DNA from: Lacrimispora indolis DSM 755
Lineage (GTDB): Bacteria > Bacillota > Clostridia > Lachnospirales > Lachnospiraceae
Assembly (NCBI RefSeq): GCF_000526995.1
Contig: NZ_AZUI01000001.1
Span: 6,242,001 to 6,306,000, forward strand
Length of the DNA stretch: 64,000 nucleotides
Direction of reading: 5' to 3'
The notes beneath the pieces are model-generated. The model had not been told where the DNA came from, made no database searches, and saw only the letters and a program-made list of their open reading frames with translations. Every line of letters starts with the position of its first letter. Position 1 is the stretch's first letter. The position numbers were made by a program, and so were the translations under genes. Shown here in pieces: positions 52,776 through 60,482 of the stretch.

Positions 52776-53636
52776 TTACTGCAGTGCCCGCAGCTGCTCC
52801 GTCATCTCATGGGAAAGGATAAATCTTCCTACATAGCCCACTTCCCCTGTCATCAGCACGCCGCCATCCTTTTCAATCTCCACCTCAAGCACTCCTCCGG
52901 GCATGTGCACATACATTTTAGGATCAGTAAGTCCCATGCGGTAAGCCGCTCCTGCGGCAGCACAGCCGCTGGTCCCCGATGCCAGGGTATACCCGGCTCC
53001 CCGCTCGTAAATCTCAATTTCTATATTGGTCCTGTCCACCACCCTTAAAAGCTCTGTATTGATCTTTTCCGGGAAATAATCAGCTGTCTCCGAATGCTTT
53101 CCGATCCGGCAGGCCAGTTCCTTTGATATGTCATTCAGCCAGATGACGCAGTGAGGATTTCCTATGGTCACACAGGTGACCCGGTAAGGGATGCTTCCAA
53201 ACATCATGGTTTCATTAAGCACCTCCCGCCTCGGTCCTGTCACAGGAATTTCATCGCTGTAAAAGCTCAGCTTTCCCATAGAAACTTTTATTTTGGTTCC
53301 ATCTTCGTTTAAGTACTGAATGGTCTGCTGTCCGCTTAATGTGTTGACAATAAAGCGGTTCTTCTGCACGTATCCGGCATCCTTTAAGTACTTTCCAAAG
53401 ATCCGTACACCGTTTCCGCTTAACTCCGCTTCGCTTCCATCAGGATTTAAAATCTTTAGCTCCAGCTTATCCTGGCCCAGGATCGGCCCTACCAAAAGCC
53501 CGTCAGACCCCACTCCAAAATTCCGGTTGCAGATCAGGCGGACGCTTTCCTCTGTCAGCTCCAGTTCATTTTTATTGGGGTCAAAGATCAGATAATCATT
53601 TCCCAGTCCGTGATATTTTTCCAAAGTGATATTCAT
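52776..53636 (-). CDS. DapF-like isomerase paralogue lacking both catalytic cysteines
   Basis: 286 residues with the complete two-lobed DapF fold pattern: GLGNDYLIFD, NFGVGSDGLL, NPDGSEAELSGNG, GNPHCVIW and an ERGAG near 214. Both cysteines of DapF are replaced by serine: Ser73 (LSGNGVR, normally MCGNGIR) and Ser220 (LASGTSG, normally ACGTG), and the GAGET glutamate is Tyr216. Epimerisation by the two-thiol mechanism is therefore not possible. It may be a different isomerase, a binding protein or a regulator. Translated after ddl from its own AAAGGAG; pairs with ddl in an apparent operon. A canonical dapF exists at 34368. Confidence 0.85.
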   Translation of the reverse strand: MNITLEKYHGLGNDYLIFDPNKNELELTEESVRLICNRNFGVGSDGLLVGPILGQDKLELKILNPDGSEAELSGNGVRIFGKYLKDAGYVQKNRFIVNTLSGQQTIQYLNEDGTKIKVSMGKLSFYSDEIPVTGPRREVLNETMMFGSIPYRVTCVTIGNPHCVIWLNDISKELACRIGKHSETADYFPEKINTELLRVVDRTNIEIEIYERGAGYTLASGTSGCAAAGAAYRMGLTDPKMYVHMPGGVLEVEIEKDGGVLMTGEVGYVGRFILSHEMTEQLRALQ

Positions 53637-53655
53637 GATAAAACTCCTTTCCTCT

Positions 53656-53703
53656 TCACTGCCCACGTTTTTGGTCATCAGGGCATACCTGCAGGGTAAT
53701 TCC
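53656..53703 (-). repeat. Intra-operon repeat forming the coding end of ddl
   Basis: ACCCTGCAGGTATGCCCTGA then TGACCAAAAACGTGGGCAGTGA on the minus strand. The frame of ddl runs through the whole unit and stops at its last bases, so about 15 residues of the protein are encoded by the repeat. Confidence 0.75.
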
Positions 53704-54705
53704 ATGTCTTACAATGTCCTCACATAATTCTTCATATGAAATTCCGGCGGCCTTAGCTTCCTGGGGAAGAAGGCTGAAAGGCGTCATCCCCGGCAATGTA
53801 TTGGCCTCCAGACAGTACATGCTTCCATTCTCCGCCATGAGGAAATCCACCCTGGAATAATAACCAAGCCCCAGAATCCGGTGGACCTTTAAGGCTATTT
53901 GTCCCATGGCCTCTTCCTCTTTTGCCGTCAGCTTCGCCGGACAGATCTCCTCCGTCATACCCGCCTGGTACTTATTTTGATAATCATAGAACCCCGCCTT
54001 CGGTATGATCTCAATTGCAGGAAGGGCCCTCTCCCCCAGGATGCCAACAGAAAACTCCCTGCCTATAATTTTTACTTCCGCCAGTATCCGGTCTTCATAA
54101 GCAAAGGCAGAATCAAGGGCCTGCTTCCATTGTTCCTTCCCATCTGCCATGGTAACGCCCACACTGGAACCGCAGCCGCATGGTTTTACCACACAGGGGA
54201 ATGAAAATGGTTCCAAAGGTTCCCCTCTGGTATAAAGGCGCCAGTCCGGTGTCAATATGCCTGATTCCCTCATCAGCAGTTTTGCCATAGGCTTATCCAT
54301 GGCTTTTAAACAGCCTTCATAACCGGTGCCTGTATAGGAAATTCCATAGGCATCAAGAACTGCCTGTATTTGCCCGTTTTCCCCTGCGCCTCCGTGGAGG
54401 GCCAGAAATACCACGTCTGCCTTCCTGCAGATTTCAATAACCCTGTTCCCAATATATCCTTTTCCCTTCCGCTCCTTTGCCAGGCGGTCAAGCTCCGGTA
54501 CACCTTTGCCGATTTCCCTGGAAAGATCTGTACCTTCTTTCAGGCTTTCAAAACAAACCTCTTCCCCATCGGCCACTCCCAAATAAGAATCCAGCAGGTA
54601 AACCTCATGACCGTTCTTCATCAGAGCGTTTGTGATCATGGCTCCTGAGGATAATGAAACTTCTCTTTCCGGGCTGAAGCCGCCCGCTAACACAACGATT
54701 TTCAT
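53656..54705 (-). CDS. ddl: D-alanine--D-alanine ligase family protein
   Basis: 349 residues, ATP-grasp. Motifs: GGFSPEREVSLSSG at the N terminus, ALHGGAGENGQIQ, VKPCGCGSSVGV, REFSVGILG, YDYQNKY and EANTLPGMTPFSLLP. These support a D-Ala-D-Ala type ligase making the wall dipeptide; the tyrosine-containing loop is of the D-Ala type. The last 15 residues (TLQVCPDDQKRGQ region) are coded by an intergenic repeat and are probably dispensable. The ATG at 54705 is preceded by AGAGGG. Its neighbour is the atypical DapF paralogue, a possible source or sensor of an amino acid used by the ligase (inference). Confidence 0.9.
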   Translation of the reverse strand: MKIVVLAGGFSPEREVSLSSGAMITNALMKNGHEVYLLDSYLGVADGEEVCFESLKEGTDLSREIGKGVPELDRLAKERKGKGYIGNRVIEICRKADVVFLALHGGAGENGQIQAVLDAYGISYTGTGYEGCLKAMDKPMAKLLMRESGILTPDWRLYTRGEPLEPFSFPCVVKPCGCGSSVGVTMADGKEQWKQALDSAFAYEDRILAEVKIIGREFSVGILGERALPAIEIIPKAGFYDYQNKYQAGMTEEICPAKLTAKEEEAMGQIALKVHRILGLGYYSRVDFLMAENGSMYCLEANTLPGMTPFSLLPQEAKAAGISYEELCEDIVRHGITLQVCPDDQKRGQ

Positions 54706-54823
54706 TGCCGTCTTCCCTCTGTTCCTGCACATTTGTTCTATACTACCCATTATATACAGCACTTTTTATCATTTCTATCAATATAATGCTTTTTTTATTG
54801 CAAATAATGTTGTATTATATAGC

Positions 54824-54911
54824 TTATCCGAACTTGCAACGCAAGTGAGGATAAAAGGGCTGTTTTTCAGCCCGTCCATCCGATTATGAAAACCGCTTTT
54901 GTTTTCATAAT
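54824..54911 (+). promoter_or_regulatory. Three-hairpin leader upstream of the AraC gene
   Basis: Hairpin 1 at 54824-54854 is perfect: TTATCC/GGATAA, a tandem GA/GA internal step, then ACTTGC/GCAAGT with AAC loop. Hairpin 2 is GGGCTG/CAGCCC (54857-54873). Hairpin 3 has an 11-bp perfect stem ATTATGAAAAC/GTTTTCATAAT (54883-54911) ending just before the ribosome site. Flanking CTTAT (54823) and ATAAG (54912-54916) could close the whole. No known class recognised. Confidence 0.5.
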
Positions 54912-54943
54912 ATAAGGCAGTAAAAAGGAGGAATCAGATCAAT

Positions 54944-55795
54944 ATGGACAACTACGAAAAGCGTGGATATTTAAACAGCGACTTCCGTCTGTTTCATCTG
55001 ATTGATACAAAAAAACAGGATTTTGAATACCACTATCATGACTTTGACAAAATCATCATCTTCATCCGGGGATCTGTCACCTACCGGATCGAAGGCTGTG
55101 CTTATAAACTGAAACCCTATGACATCATTCTGGTCCGCCATAACGATATTCACAAACCTGATATCGATCCGTCAGTGCCCTATGAACGGATCATCGTCTA
55201 TCTTTCCCCAGGCTTTTTACTGGCTTACCGTTCTGACAGCTATGACCTAAGCACCTGCTTCCAGAAATCAAGAGAACTTCATTCCCATGTCCTGCGGATC
55301 CATTCCATGGAGAAAAGCGACTTATACCGCACACTGGCAAATTTAGAATACGCCTGTACCCATGACGGCTATGCCGGAGACTTATACTGTCAGGTGGTCT
55401 TTCTGGAATTCATGATCCAGTTAAACAGGGCTTCCCTGGCCAACCGGGTACAATACTTACCTCCTTCTACCGCTGACCGGCGCATTTTAAGCATTATGGA
55501 CTACATAAACAGCCACTTAACGGAAGAGTTAACCGTAGACCATATTGCGGAGGCCTGTTATATCAGCCGCTATCACCTGATGCACCTGTTTAAGACCGAA
55601 ACCGGCTATACTCTTTTTGACTATATCACAGAAAAGCGCCTGGCCATGGCAAGAGATCTTTTAAAAACCGGCATACCGGTTACAGAGGCCTGCTTTGGCA
55701 GCGGCTTTAAAAACTACTCCACGTTTTTCAGGGCCTATAAAAAGCACTTTCACGTTTCCCCTTCGGAAACTGCAAAAGATTATGGAAATATATAA
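54944..55795 (+). CDS. AraC-family regulator
   Basis: 283 residues. N-terminal cupin-like sensing domain (about 20-120; FEYHYHDFDKIIIFIRGSVTYRI ... DIHKPDIDP) and C-terminal double helix-turn-helix (about 185-280) with the AraC signature ISRYHLMHLFKTETGYTLFDYITEKRLAMARDLL. The signal is unknown. It precedes the DUF4349 lipoprotein gene, which has its own promoter about 27 bases after this stop, a possible target. Ribosome site AAGGAGG lies 12 bases from ATG, slightly far. Confidence 0.9.
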   Translation: MDNYEKRGYLNSDFRLFHLIDTKKQDFEYHYHDFDKIIIFIRGSVTYRIEGCAYKLKPYDIILVRHNDIHKPDIDPSVPYERIIVYLSPGFLLAYRSDSYDLSTCFQKSRELHSHVLRIHSMEKSDLYRTLANLEYACTHDGYAGDLYCQVVFLEFMIQLNRASLANRVQYLPPSTADRRILSIMDYINSHLTEELTVDHIAEACYISRYHLMHLFKTETGYTLFDYITEKRLAMARDLLKTGIPVTEACFGSGFKNYSTFFRAYKKHFHVSPSETAKDYGNI

Positions 55796-55821
55796 GTTTT
55801 TCTTAAACTTACCCGCTTTAG

Positions 55822-55850
55822 TTGAAATGGTCCAGGTCTCATGCTATTCT
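55822..55850 (+). promoter_or_regulatory. Sigma-A promoter of the DUF4349 lipoprotein gene
   Basis: TTGAAA (55822-55827), 17-base spacer, TATTCT (55845-55850), 50 bases before the start codon. Confidence 0.75.
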
Positions 55851-55899
55851 AAGGATATCACATAATTTATGGAAATATGATGATAAAAGGAGGGGTTTT

Positions 55900-56874
55900 A
55901 TGAGAAAAAGGACATGGGGAATCGCTCTGTCTCTTTTGACAGTCCTCTGTCTGAGTGCCTGTGCCGGCAAGTCCGGGACAATGATCCAGGGTGCCGCACC
56001 TGATTATGGGATAGCCATGCAGGCAGAGACAAGTGTCTCGGTAAGCGCAGACAGCCAGCAGCAAAATGTAACAGAGGAAAAAGCTGCTGCATCACTGGAA
56101 AGTGAAACAGGAAGCGGCCCAATGCTTCCGGCAGGAAGAAAGCTCATACGGAACATATCCATGAACGTGGAAACAGATGCATTTGATACCCTGGTAAGTT
56201 CACTGCAGACCAAAATCACTCAGCTTGACGGGTATGTGGAGCAGTCCGATATGTCAGGCAGCCGCTTAGACAGCGGGGGAAAACCGATCCCAAGGTTTGC
56301 AAATATGACCATCAGGATTCCAGTGAACCAGATCGACAGCTTTATAAGCACAGTGGAAACCAACGGAAATGTGACAGATAAATCCGAATCCACCCAGGAT
56401 GTCACGCTGCAGTACAGCGATTTGGAAAGCAAGAAAAAATCCCTGGAAATCGAGCAGGAAAAGCTGTGGGAATTCCTTGAAAAAGCGGAATCCGTTGACA
56501 CGGTCATCACCCTGCAGCAGCGGCTTTCCGAAATACGCTATCAGATGGAATCCATGGAATCCCAGCTGAGACTTTACGACAATCAGGTGGATTACAGTAC
56601 GGTCCATTTAACAATAAGAGAAGTGACTATATTTACTCCTGTGGCTGCTGAATCAGCTCTTACCCGCATCAGCAGAGGATTTACTAATAATTTTCAAGCT
56701 TTGAAAACCATGATGACAAACTCTTTAATCGGCGTGATCATAAGCATACCTTTTTGGCTTCCCATTGTACTTGTCGCAGGGATCGTTTCTTACTTCCTCA
56801 GAAAGGGCAGAAAGAAAAAAAATCCTGCTTTGCCGCAGCCTAAGAAAGAGAAGGAAGACACCACTGTTTCTTAA
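55900..56874 (+). CDS. DUF4349 lipoprotein with C-terminal membrane helix
   Basis: 324 residues. Signal peptide with lipobox SAC (Cys21), a Ser/Gln/Ala-rich linker, then a DUF4349 domain (about 80-290) with the ring-building pattern KLIRNISMNVETDAFD, a long coiled coil (about 170-235) and STVHLTIREV, followed by a transmembrane helix (about 275-300) and a Lys-rich tail. Function of the family is unknown; the fold suggests a membrane-stress or envelope sensor. ATG follows AGGAGGGG. An open frame of 26 codons upstream lacks a ribosome site. Confidence 0.86.
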   Translation: MRKRTWGIALSLLTVLCLSACAGKSGTMIQGAAPDYGIAMQAETSVSVSADSQQQNVTEEKAAASLESETGSGPMLPAGRKLIRNISMNVETDAFDTLVSSLQTKITQLDGYVEQSDMSGSRLDSGGKPIPRFANMTIRIPVNQIDSFISTVETNGNVTDKSESTQDVTLQYSDLESKKKSLEIEQEKLWEFLEKAESVDTVITLQQRLSEIRYQMESMESQLRLYDNQVDYSTVHLTIREVTIFTPVAAESALTRISRGFTNNFQALKTMMTNSLIGVIISIPFWLPIVLVAGIVSYFLRKGRKKKNPALPQPKKEKEDTTVS

Positions 56875-56908
56875 AATGCTTCCACCGCAATTTACATACC
56901 ATATAAAA

Positions 56909-56956
56909 CAAGCAGCAGGCATTTTAAGGTTTTTCCTTATGCCTGCTGCTTATTTT
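56909..56956 (+). terminator. Terminator after the DUF4349 gene
   Basis: Perfect 13-bp arms AAGCAGCAGGCAT/ATGCCTGCTGCTT followed by ATTTT. Confidence 0.9.
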
Positions 56957-57014
56957 ATAAAATAAAACTTCTTTTCATCTGTTCTGTTGTTTATTTCAGG
57001 ATAAGCGTTTAAAC

Positions 57015-58406
57015 TCATCCATGCCTTCCATCATTCTTCCACGAGCAAAAAGCGTACAAAATCCCCGTCATTCCAAAATAAAACCAGGTGGAAGGATTAC
57101 TGAACCATGTTGTGAAAAAGGAAAGGATCATATACATGGCAAACTGTGCGTAAAACAAATAGCCCATGGGATTTCTCGTGCGCTTTGCCATCCGCATAAG
57201 GAAAAATCCGGCAGCACCGAGAATGCAGCCAAAAAGCAGGACGCCCACAATGCCGAAATCATAAAAAGAATCATAAAACAGGGTGACAGTGGTCAGTTCC
57301 TCCTTTGTCACATAGATTGGAAAATCCACAAGTGCCGGAACCAGGAACTTAAGCCCTGTAAGAGCCCATAGGGGGAACAGCATCCGAAGGCCAAAAGTAT
57401 GGGACGGAAGCCACTCCACCAGGCAGTTAAAGTTATCGTAGTTGTTTGCAATGTACATATAAGGCTGGGTGATGAATATGGGCATCTGACTGTTCTTCAT
57501 CTGAAAAATGCCGTTTAAATAAGACACATCATGGCCTCTGGCAATGGTGAGAATCACATAAATAGGGATCATGCCGATCATAAGACCCACTCCATAGGCG
57601 ATTTTCAGCCTGTGCTCCATTGCAATATAGGTGAGGACCGCTAATCCCACAGCCAGAATCAGCTGGAACCGGGACACACACAAAACAGGAATCGCACATG
57701 CGATAACATCCATAAGAACGGCCAGTACAAGCCTTAAGCCATTTCTCCCCTGTTCAATGGAAAAATAAAGGACTGACAAGGCGGGCACCAGGACACAGGA
57801 TACGGTAAAATAGTGAATCCCCGTGATGTGGAATGTGGAGTAAGCATGAGGCACTCCTTTCACAAAGAAGGGAATGAACCCCAGCACTGCCGCCTCAACA
57901 ACAAAGCCGGCAAGGGATACAAAAGTGACAAAAGCCATTGACAGAAAAAGAGGTTTTTCATAGCCTTTAAAGCTGAACCAGCTGGAACGCTGCCCCCCTG
58001 ATTCTCCCTGCAGCTTTGCCATAAATTCAAACGTGACCCAAAATCCCAGGAATGCTACGAGAAAGCAGAGCCACGTAATAATATTCCAATCAAAGGAAAG
58101 CTCCGAAAGCTTTAAACAGGCGATGCCTTCCCCTCCTACCCAAAACAGGGAAAACAAGCCCCTTAAATGAATGATGTTCTCGGTTCTGCTGTAATCCCGC
58201 CAGTACAGGAAAAGAGCTGCCAGCATTAAAACAATACCGGACAGCCAGTAAACCTGCGCTCTTGCAAATAAATAAGAAGCCCCATAGCTGATTAAATAAA
58301 CGCTCATCGTATTTATTTCACTCCACTCCCTTCCTGCGAAGAAAGACTTTACGGAAAAGGCAGCAGCCGCCCCGGCGGCAGCTGCCCTTCCTCTCTGCGA
58401 GTCCAT
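57015..58406 (-). CDS. Wzy-like O-antigen/polysaccharide repeat polymerase
   Basis: 463 residues with about twelve membrane helices. The large outer loop and the SRFQLILAVGLAVLTY and FYDFGIVGVLLFGCILGA patterns recall O-antigen polymerase/oligosaccharide repeat unit polymerase proteins (Wzy). It has no polysaccharide neighbours in the window and instead overlaps the ptsI stop (TAATG), so it is probably translated with ptsI. The N terminus is Ala-rich and unusual (MDSQRGRAAAAGAAAA). Function by fold only; moderate confidence. Confidence 0.7.
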   Translation of the reverse strand: MDSQRGRAAAAGAAAAFSVKSFFAGREWSEINTMSVYLISYGASYLFARAQVYWLSGIVLMLAALFLYWRDYSRTENIIHLRGLFSLFWVGGEGIACLKLSELSFDWNIITWLCFLVAFLGFWVTFEFMAKLQGESGGQRSSWFSFKGYEKPLFLSMAFVTFVSLAGFVVEAAVLGFIPFFVKGVPHAYSTFHITGIHYFTVSCVLVPALSVLYFSIEQGRNGLRLVLAVLMDVIACAIPVLCVSRFQLILAVGLAVLTYIAMEHRLKIAYGVGLMIGMIPIYVILTIARGHDVSYLNGIFQMKNSQMPIFITQPYMYIANNYDNFNCLVEWLPSHTFGLRMLFPLWALTGLKFLVPALVDFPIYVTKEELTTVTLFYDSFYDFGIVGVLLFGCILGAAGFFLMRMAKRTRNPMGYLFYAQFAMYMILSFFTTWFSNPSTWFYFGMTGILYAFCSWKNDGRHG

Positions 58407-60121
58407 TATGTATTGCTGATGAACTCTCTCATGTAATCTTCTACTTCTTTTACAGTAGCATAAGTCATAGCTTTTTCCGCCACTGCCTGCAGTTCTTTTG
58501 TGCTGTAGCCGGTGATCAGCTTTCTGGCGTTTAAGATCGCTGATGCACTCATGCTGAATTCATTTAAACCAAATGCTAAAAGCAAGGGAATGAGCATGGG
58601 GTCGCTTGCAGCCTCTCCGCACATGCCGACCATGATCCCTTCCTTGCGTCCGCATTCAATGACATGACGGATGCTTCTTAAAACAGCGGGATTTAATGGG
58701 GAATACAGATAAGATACCTTATCGTTTCCTCTGTCCACGGACATGGTGTACTGGGTCAGGTCATTGGTTCCGATACTGAAGAAATCCACTTCCTTTGCAA
58801 ATACATCAGCCATCAGGGAAGCTGCAGCCGTCTCCACCATAATTCCCACTAAAATATCCTTTTTATAGGCAAGTCCCTTTTCATCCAGTTCCTTCTTAAG
58901 CTCTTCAACAAGTGCCTTTGCTTCCCTGTATTCTTCTAAACAGGTAACCATGGGAACCATGATGCGGATATTGCCGAAAGCACTGGCTCTTAAAAGAGCC
59001 CGGAGCTGAGGCTTGTAAACGTCTTCTTTCCGGTCCAGGCAGAACCGGATGGCACGGTATCCTAAGAATGGGTTTTCATCCTTTTTAAGGCCCATGTATG
59101 GGATTTCCTTATCTCCGCCGATATCCAGAGTGCGGATGATCACCGGCTTGCCGTTCATGGCAACCGCAACCTTCCGGTAGGCATCAAACTGCTCGTCCTC
59201 TGTTGGCATAGACGTACGGTCCATAAATAAGAATTCCGTACGGAAAAGCCCGATTCCTTCCCCGTCATAATGAAGGACCTTTTCCACATCCTCAGGCTTC
59301 CCGATATTGGCAACCAGTTCAATGGAAACTCCATCCTTTGTCACCGTAGGCCTTCCGATGTACTGCTCCAGTTCCTTCTTTTCCTTTAAAAACGCTTCTC
59401 TCTTTGCGGAATATTCTGTCTTCACCGACTCTTCCGGATTCACCATGACAAATCCCTTTGAGCCATCCAGTATGATCTCATCCCCGTCGGATACCTGGCT
59501 TAAAAAGCCCTCCAACGCGACCACTGCAGGAATCTCCAAAGCTCTGGCAAGAATTGCACTGTGGGAAGTCTTTCCTCCCAGCTCTGTGACAATTCCCACT
59601 ACCTTCTCAGGATTAATACCAGCTGTCATGGATGGGGTTAAGTCTTTTGCAATGATCACGCTTCCTTCCGGAAGGGCGGAAATATCCACTGAGTTGATCC
59701 CCATAAGTATTTTCTGCACACGGGTCTTAATATCCCTCATGTCCGTAGCTCTCTGCTGCATCAGCTCGTCTCCCATAGAGGCAAACATATCGGCATAGGT
59801 GTTGCATACATTTTCAATGGCATATTCGCTGTTGACATTCTCCCCGTCGATCGTATTCTCGATCTCACTTGTCAGCATCGGATCAGAAAGAAGTAATAAA
59901 TGGCCCTTTAAAATCTCCGCTTCCTTTTCTCCCACTTTTGTTGCCAGATCCTTCGCCAAGGCATCGGTTTCTTCCATGGCCTGCTTTGCAGCCGCCTGAA
60001 AGCGGATCTTTTCAGCCGCCGGATCTGTGATAGCTTCCCTTCTGATCTTAAGTTCCGCTTCTTCCACGCTGACAGCTTTTCCGATGCCAATTCCCGCGGA
60101 TGCACTTGTTCCTTTAAACAT
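58406..60121 (-). CDS. ptsI: PTS enzyme I (phosphoenolpyruvate-protein phosphotransferase)
   Basis: 571 residues, full length. It takes phosphate from PEP onto His187 in GGKTSHSAILAR and passes it to HPr for all PTS sugars. N-terminal HPr-binding domain, swivelling His domain, and C-terminal TIM barrel with RTEFLFMDR, MVPMVTCLEEY, GIMVETAAA and SIGTNDLTQY. ATG follows TAAGGAGGAG, 36 bases after ptsH. Confidence 0.96.
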   Translation of the reverse strand: MFKGTSASAGIGIGKAVSVEEAELKIRREAITDPAAEKIRFQAAAKQAMEETDALAKDLATKVGEKEAEILKGHLLLLSDPMLTSEIENTIDGENVNSEYAIENVCNTYADMFASMGDELMQQRATDMRDIKTRVQKILMGINSVDISALPEGSVIIAKDLTPSMTAGINPEKVVGIVTELGGKTSHSAILARALEIPAVVALEGFLSQVSDGDEIILDGSKGFVMVNPEESVKTEYSAKREAFLKEKKELEQYIGRPTVTKDGVSIELVANIGKPEDVEKVLHYDGEGIGLFRTEFLFMDRTSMPTEDEQFDAYRKVAVAMNGKPVIIRTLDIGGDKEIPYMGLKKDENPFLGYRAIRFCLDRKEDVYKPQLRALLRASAFGNIRIMVPMVTCLEEYREAKALVEELKKELDEKGLAYKKDILVGIMVETAAASLMADVFAKEVDFFSIGTNDLTQYTMSVDRGNDKVSYLYSPLNPAVLRSIRHVIECGRKEGIMVGMCGEAASDPMLIPLLLAFGLNEFSMSASAILNARKLITGYSTKELQAVAEKAMTYATVKEVEDYMREFISNT

Positions 60122-60156
60122 AATTTCTCCTCCTTATTAATTATTAAACAATTAAT

Positions 60157-60420
60157 CTATTCGCCAAGACCCTCTTCCACTGCCTTGACCATGGTTGCCA
60201 GAGCTTCCTCCTCATCTGCTCCCTCACAGACAAAAGTAATCTCATCCCCGCTTTTTACACAGGCACCCAATACGCTAAGCACACTTTTCGCATTGGCAGT
60301 GGTATTCTTAAACCGAAAACTCACCGTAGATTTAAAGTTCATGGCTTCCTTACAAAGAATCCCTGCCGGCCTTAGGTGCAGGCCGGTAGGATTCTTTATA
60401 ACAACTTTCGCACTGACCAT
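60157..60420 (-). CDS. ptsH: HPr phosphocarrier protein
   Basis: 87 residues. Carries phosphate from enzyme I to sugar-specific EIIA proteins. His15 lies in GLHLRPAG and the regulatory Ser46 (NAKSVLSVLG) is conserved, so it can be phosphorylated by HPr kinase to act with CcpA in catabolite control, as is normal in Firmicutes. Placed 62 bases after cdaR and before ptsI; no separate promoter is evident, so it may share the c-di-AMP operon transcript. Confidence 0.96.
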   Translation of the reverse strand: MVSAKVVIKNPTGLHLRPAGILCKEAMNFKSTVSFRFKNTTANAKSVLSVLGACVKSGDEITFVCEGADEEEALATMVKAVEEGLGE

Positions 60421-60482
60421 ATTGAATTCCCTCCCTCTATTCCTTTATCATTTGCGCCTTTTTCCGGAAGCAAAAGCCTTTC

